Source: Hoylesella buccalis ATCC 35310 (lineage in GTDB: Bacteria > Bacteroidota > Bacteroidia > Bacteroidales > Bacteroidaceae). Taken from it: 64,000 nucleotides of DNA. Every line of letters starts with the position of its first letter. Positions within the stretch are counted from its first letter, which is position 1. Location of the stretch: the NCBI RefSeq assembly GCF_000177075.1, contig NZ_ADEG01000068.1:1-64000 (forward strand), given 5' to 3'. A program made the position numbers and the translations under genes. Shown one piece after another: positions 61,215-64,000 of the stretch. The notes under the pieces are model-generated. The model saw only the letters and a program-made list of their open reading frames with translations, was not told the DNA's origin and ran no database searches.

Positions 61215-63617
61215 ATGTTGCATCTTATTCAACAGTCTTGCCGCATGGCTTGGCGCAATCTATTCCGCCGCAGGCAGCACAATGTGGCCAAGATTCTATG
61301 TTTGGCGCTCGGATTGAGTGTCAGTGCGGTTATCATTGCCGAGATTTATTACGAACAGACTTTCGACCAGAGTTATCCCGATTACGACCGTATCTGCCGT
61401 GTGACCGAGGGCTTCAAGATGAAAGCGCAGGAGTTCACGGAGGGCTTTAATACGTCGGGCGGCGTGGCACCGATGATGAAACGAACCATTCCACAGGTGG
61501 AACTGGCTACGCGCACCAATCCAATCGTGACCGATGGAGAGGTGGAGACTGATGACAAAGTACGTGTCCGTGCCGATGTCTACTTTGCCGACAGCTGCTT
61601 CTTCCGCATGTTTCCGGCCCGCATCCTTGAAGGTGATGCCGACCGAGCACTCACGGAACCGTTCTGTTGTGTGGTGAATCGTTCGACGGCAGAGCGCTTG
61701 GGCGGCAACGTTGTGGGTCGGCATATCCAGTCGAAGGATATGCCTGGCCTGAAGCTGACCATCGTGGGCGTCTACGAGGATTATCCTCACAACTCAACGT
61801 TCCACAACTATGATGTGATCGGATCAATGAAGACGCAGAAGAATTTTAGCTACGACGGTCAGGATAACCTGGTCGGTAACGACCGTTACATCAGTTTTGT
61901 GCGTCTCAGGAAAGGTACTTCTCCCGATTCGTTGAAGCCCCTTATACACCGCATGATACAGACACATTATCCCGTCCAGGAGCTGCGAAAGTCCGGCACG
62001 TGGCTCACTTACAAGCTAACCCCCATATCCCGCTATTACACGGAGGCGGACAATGTGCGCCAAATGTTCTGGATTCTGTCGCTCCTGGTCATCATCCTGC
62101 TTTCGGTCTCGATACTCAACTATGTGCTGATTGTGGTTGGCAATTTGGTCAGTCGTGCCCGTGAGATGGCGGTACGAAAATGCTATGGTGCCGGACAAGG
62201 TGCCGTCTACAGCATCACCTTCAGCGAAGTGTGCCTGCATCTCGTGCTATCCCTCATGTTAGGAGCAGCTCTGTTGTGGGCTTGCCATGGCACAATCGAA
62301 CAGTTGTTGTCGGCTCCGCTCTCTGTGTTGGTATTCAACCGTGGTGCGTGGATTTTGCTTTTGATTGCGTTGATGGTGCTCTTTGTGGGTGGTATCGTAC
62401 CCGGATGGCTTTACAACCGCATGCCCGTGACCATTGCATTTCATGGCTATGTTGAGGCCAGGCGTCGCTGGAAGGTGGCACTCCTGGGGCTTGAGTTTGC
62501 CATGGTGAGCTTCCTTTTAGGTCTGCTTTTCATTGTCAGCATGCAGTATAGGCATACGGTTGGCTTTGACTTGGGCTATCAGTGTACCGGTCTCGCATCA
62601 GTTAACATCACCGCATTGCAGCCCGATGAACGGCAGACGGCATACGACGAGGTAGGCCGTATGAGCGGCGTGCGTCAGGTGTCGGCGTGCAATACGTTCC
62701 CATTCTATGGTATGAGTGGTAACAACGTAACTGTTCCAGGGGAAGAATCACAACTGTTCAATATCGCCGATCTCTTCACTGTCGCCGACCATTACTTTGA
62801 TATGCTGCAGATTCCTGTTGTCGCAGGCCGTGTCTTCGCATCGGGCAGCGACAGCCTCAAGCAAGTAATGGTGAGTCAGGACTTTGCCTCTATGATGAAA
62901 AAACTGCGTGGATGGGACGACGTGGTGGGTCGGAAGGTGATTATCAGTGAGCATAGCGGCAACGAAAACAAAGATTTACTGACCATCGTAGGCGTCTATC
63001 GTGACATTCATCTGGGCAGTGCAGAGAACAATGGGAGGGACAGACCCTCTGTGATTTTCTACGGACGTGCGGCCAACTGGATGAACAATTACCTGCTGAT
63101 ACAGCTGGACGATTTCAGCGTAGAGAAGCTGACAGACATCCAGACGCGGCTCCAGCGGTTCTTCCCGGGCAAAACAGTCTTGGTCGAGAGTGTGGAGAAC
63201 CTCAAGAACATGCAGTATGTTGCGACCCGCAACTTCCGCAACGGTGTGATGACGGTTGGCATTGTGGTGCTTTTCATTGCGCTGATGGGACTTATTGGTT
63301 ATGTCAGCGACGAGGTGAACCGTCGTCACAAGGAAATAGCCATCCGCAAGGTGAACGGTGCTTGCGTGGGCGACGTGATGCGCATCTTCCAGCTAAACAT
63401 CCTTCGCACCGCCATTCCAGCCGTACTGATTGGGGCTGTTGGTGCCTACTGGGTAGCCGCACAGTGGCTGCAGCTCTATGACAACCGCATTGCGTTGACG
63501 GTGTGGCCGTTCCTCGTGACAATCGTCCTCGTGCTGCTCATCATCGTTGCCGTTGTGGCAATCAACTGCTGGCGCGTGGCCAACAGCAACCCGGTGGAGT
63601 ATCTGAAACAAGAGTAA
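61215..63617 (+). CDS. FtsX/MacB-type ABC permease, copy 4 (divergent)
   Basis: 800 residues. Same doubled FtsX topology (first helix ILCLALGLSVSAVIIAEIYY; inner helices from LVIILLSVSILNYVLIVVGNLVSRAREMAVRKCYGA; final TVGIVVLFIALMGLIGYVSDEVNRRHKEIAIRKVNGA), but it lacks the shared N-terminus of copies 1-3 and is a distinct subfamily. It lies directly before the ATPase gene (67 bases), so it may be the ATPase's closest partner. Confidence 0.93.
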   Translation: MLHLIQQSCRMAWRNLFRRRQHNVAKILCLALGLSVSAVIIAEIYYEQTFDQSYPDYDRICRVTEGFKMKAQEFTEGFNTSGGVAPMMKRTIPQVELATRTNPIVTDGEVETDDKVRVRADVYFADSCFFRMFPARILEGDADRALTEPFCCVVNRSTAERLGGNVVGRHIQSKDMPGLKLTIVGVYEDYPHNSTFHNYDVIGSMKTQKNFSYDGQDNLVGNDRYISFVRLRKGTSPDSLKPLIHRMIQTHYPVQELRKSGTWLTYKLTPISRYYTEADNVRQMFWILSLLVIILLSVSILNYVLIVVGNLVSRAREMAVRKCYGAGQGAVYSITFSEVCLHLVLSLMLGAALLWACHGTIEQLLSAPLSVLVFNRGAWILLLIALMVLFVGGIVPGWLYNRMPVTIAFHGYVEARRRWKVALLGLEFAMVSFLLGLLFIVSMQYRHTVGFDLGYQCTGLASVNITALQPDERQTAYDEVGRMSGVRQVSACNTFPFYGMSGNNVTVPGEESQLFNIADLFTVADHYFDMLQIPVVAGRVFASGSDSLKQVMVSQDFASMMKKLRGWDDVVGRKVIISEHSGNENKDLLTIVGVYRDIHLGSAENNGRDRPSVIFYGRAANWMNNYLLIQLDDFSVEKLTDIQTRLQRFFPGKTVLVESVENLKNMQYVATRNFRNGVMTVGIVVLFIALMGLIGYVSDEVNRRHKEIAIRKVNGACVGDVMRIFQLNILRTAIPAVLIGAVGAYWVAAQWLQLYDNRIALTVWPFLVTIVLVLLIIVAVVAINCWRVANSNPVEYLKQE

Positions 63618-63684
63618 GAATGGAACATCCGATTGTCTGGAATACAAACCATAAAACATATAAAAACCATAATATTTTAAGAAT

Positions 63685-64000
63685 ATGATCAAAGTAGAAA
63701 ATTTAAGCAAATCGTTCCGTACGGAAGAAGTGGAGACCATTGCGCTCAACAATGTGTCGTTCCAAGTAGAAGACAAGGAGTTTGTTGCCATCATGGGGCC
63801 TTCGGGCTGTGGCAAGTCAACTCTGCTCAACATCCTCGGACTGCTCGACAATCCCACGGGCGGCAAGTATTGGTTAGGCGACAAGGAAGTGTCGGCGCTG
63901 AAGGAGAAGGATCGCACCGACGTGCGCAAGGGAGAGATAGGGTTCGTGTTCCAGAGCTTCAACCTCATCGACGAGCTCAATGTGGAAGAGAACATCGAAC
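63685..64000 (+). CDS. ABC transporter ATPase (MacB/LolD type), N-terminal part
   Basis: The first 105 codons are inside the window; the gene runs off the right edge. Visible: A-loop region IKVENLSKSFRTEEVETIALNNV, Walker A GPSGCGKS, and the Q-loop in GFVFQSFNLIDELNVEEN. The insertion VSALKEKDRTDVRKGEIGFVFQSF is typical of the LolD/MacB (o228) ATPase class that drives FtsX-type permeases. It is the only ATPase seen for four upstream permeases. The signature motif and Walker B lie beyond the edge. Confidence 0.95.
   Translation, partial: MIKVENLSKSFRTEEVETIALNNVSFQVEDKEFVAIMGPSGCGKSTLLNILGLLDNPTGGKYWLGDKEVSALKEKDRTDVRKGEIGFVFQSFNLIDELNVEENIE

Overview
The window reads as chromosomal DNA of a Bacteroidetes bacterium, most likely Prevotellaceae. 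Evidence: the large surface protein SprA, a secreted serpin lipoprotein, a meso-diaminopimelate dehydrogenase, family-typical two-component systems, and promoters of the Bacteroidetes form (TTG or TTTG, about 20 bases, then TANNTTTG) instead of -35/-10 boxes with Shine-Dalgarno sites. Species cannot be read from the sequence. No rRNA, tRNA, CRISPR array or prophage was recognised.

Layout. Bases 1-549 hold the end of an insertion-sequence transposase. It is followed by an unknown acidic protein (984-2462), a small outer-membrane barrel (2631-3149, minus), then recA, a carboxynorspermidine-synthase-like dehydrogenase and a conserved Bacteroidetes protein (3325-6471, minus), and the antiporter gene nhaD (6962-8311). 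A decayed macroglobulin-like gene (8372-8708) precedes a minus-strand sensor operon (regulator, kinase, acetyltransferase; 11377 down to 8692) and cysK. A plus-strand pair, an ABC-type ATPase plus a DUF4435/TOPRIM protein (13049-14938), resembles the PARIS anti-phage system in composition. The minus-strand run dxs-trkA-trkH-manA (21216 down to 15442) combines isoprenoid synthesis, potassium uptake and mannose-6-phosphate metabolism. Next come two secreted peptidases, ddh, ruvA-sprA, a PH-domain/dacB/mechanosensitive-channel operon, the serpin, fabI, an AT-rich membrane protein, rlpA, gdhA, and a 988-residue protein with two receiver-like domains joined to a PEP-synthase-type nucleotide-binding domain.

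The right end (47911-64000) is one functional unit. An NtrC-type regulator and its kinase are transcribed leftward from a vegetative-type promoter. Divergent from them is a long efflux operon: TolC-like protein, membrane-fusion protein, three closely related FtsX/MacB-type permeases, a GIN-domain lipoprotein, a fourth permease and the start of an ABC ATPase. The intergenic region carries a near-consensus sigma-54 promoter (50649-50664) and two 17-bp dyads with centres 21 bp apart (50557-50594), so the regulator very probably switches on the operon beside it.

The most unusual pattern is a family of six intergenic tandem arrays (about 6.6, 15.3, 21.6, 27.1, 35.8 and 47.5 kb). Each is built of degenerate units with an exact 22-bp period and a shared scaffold (CA at unit positions 7-8, TTG near 15-17). 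They lie only between genes, in divergent, convergent and co-directional gaps. I do not know their function.
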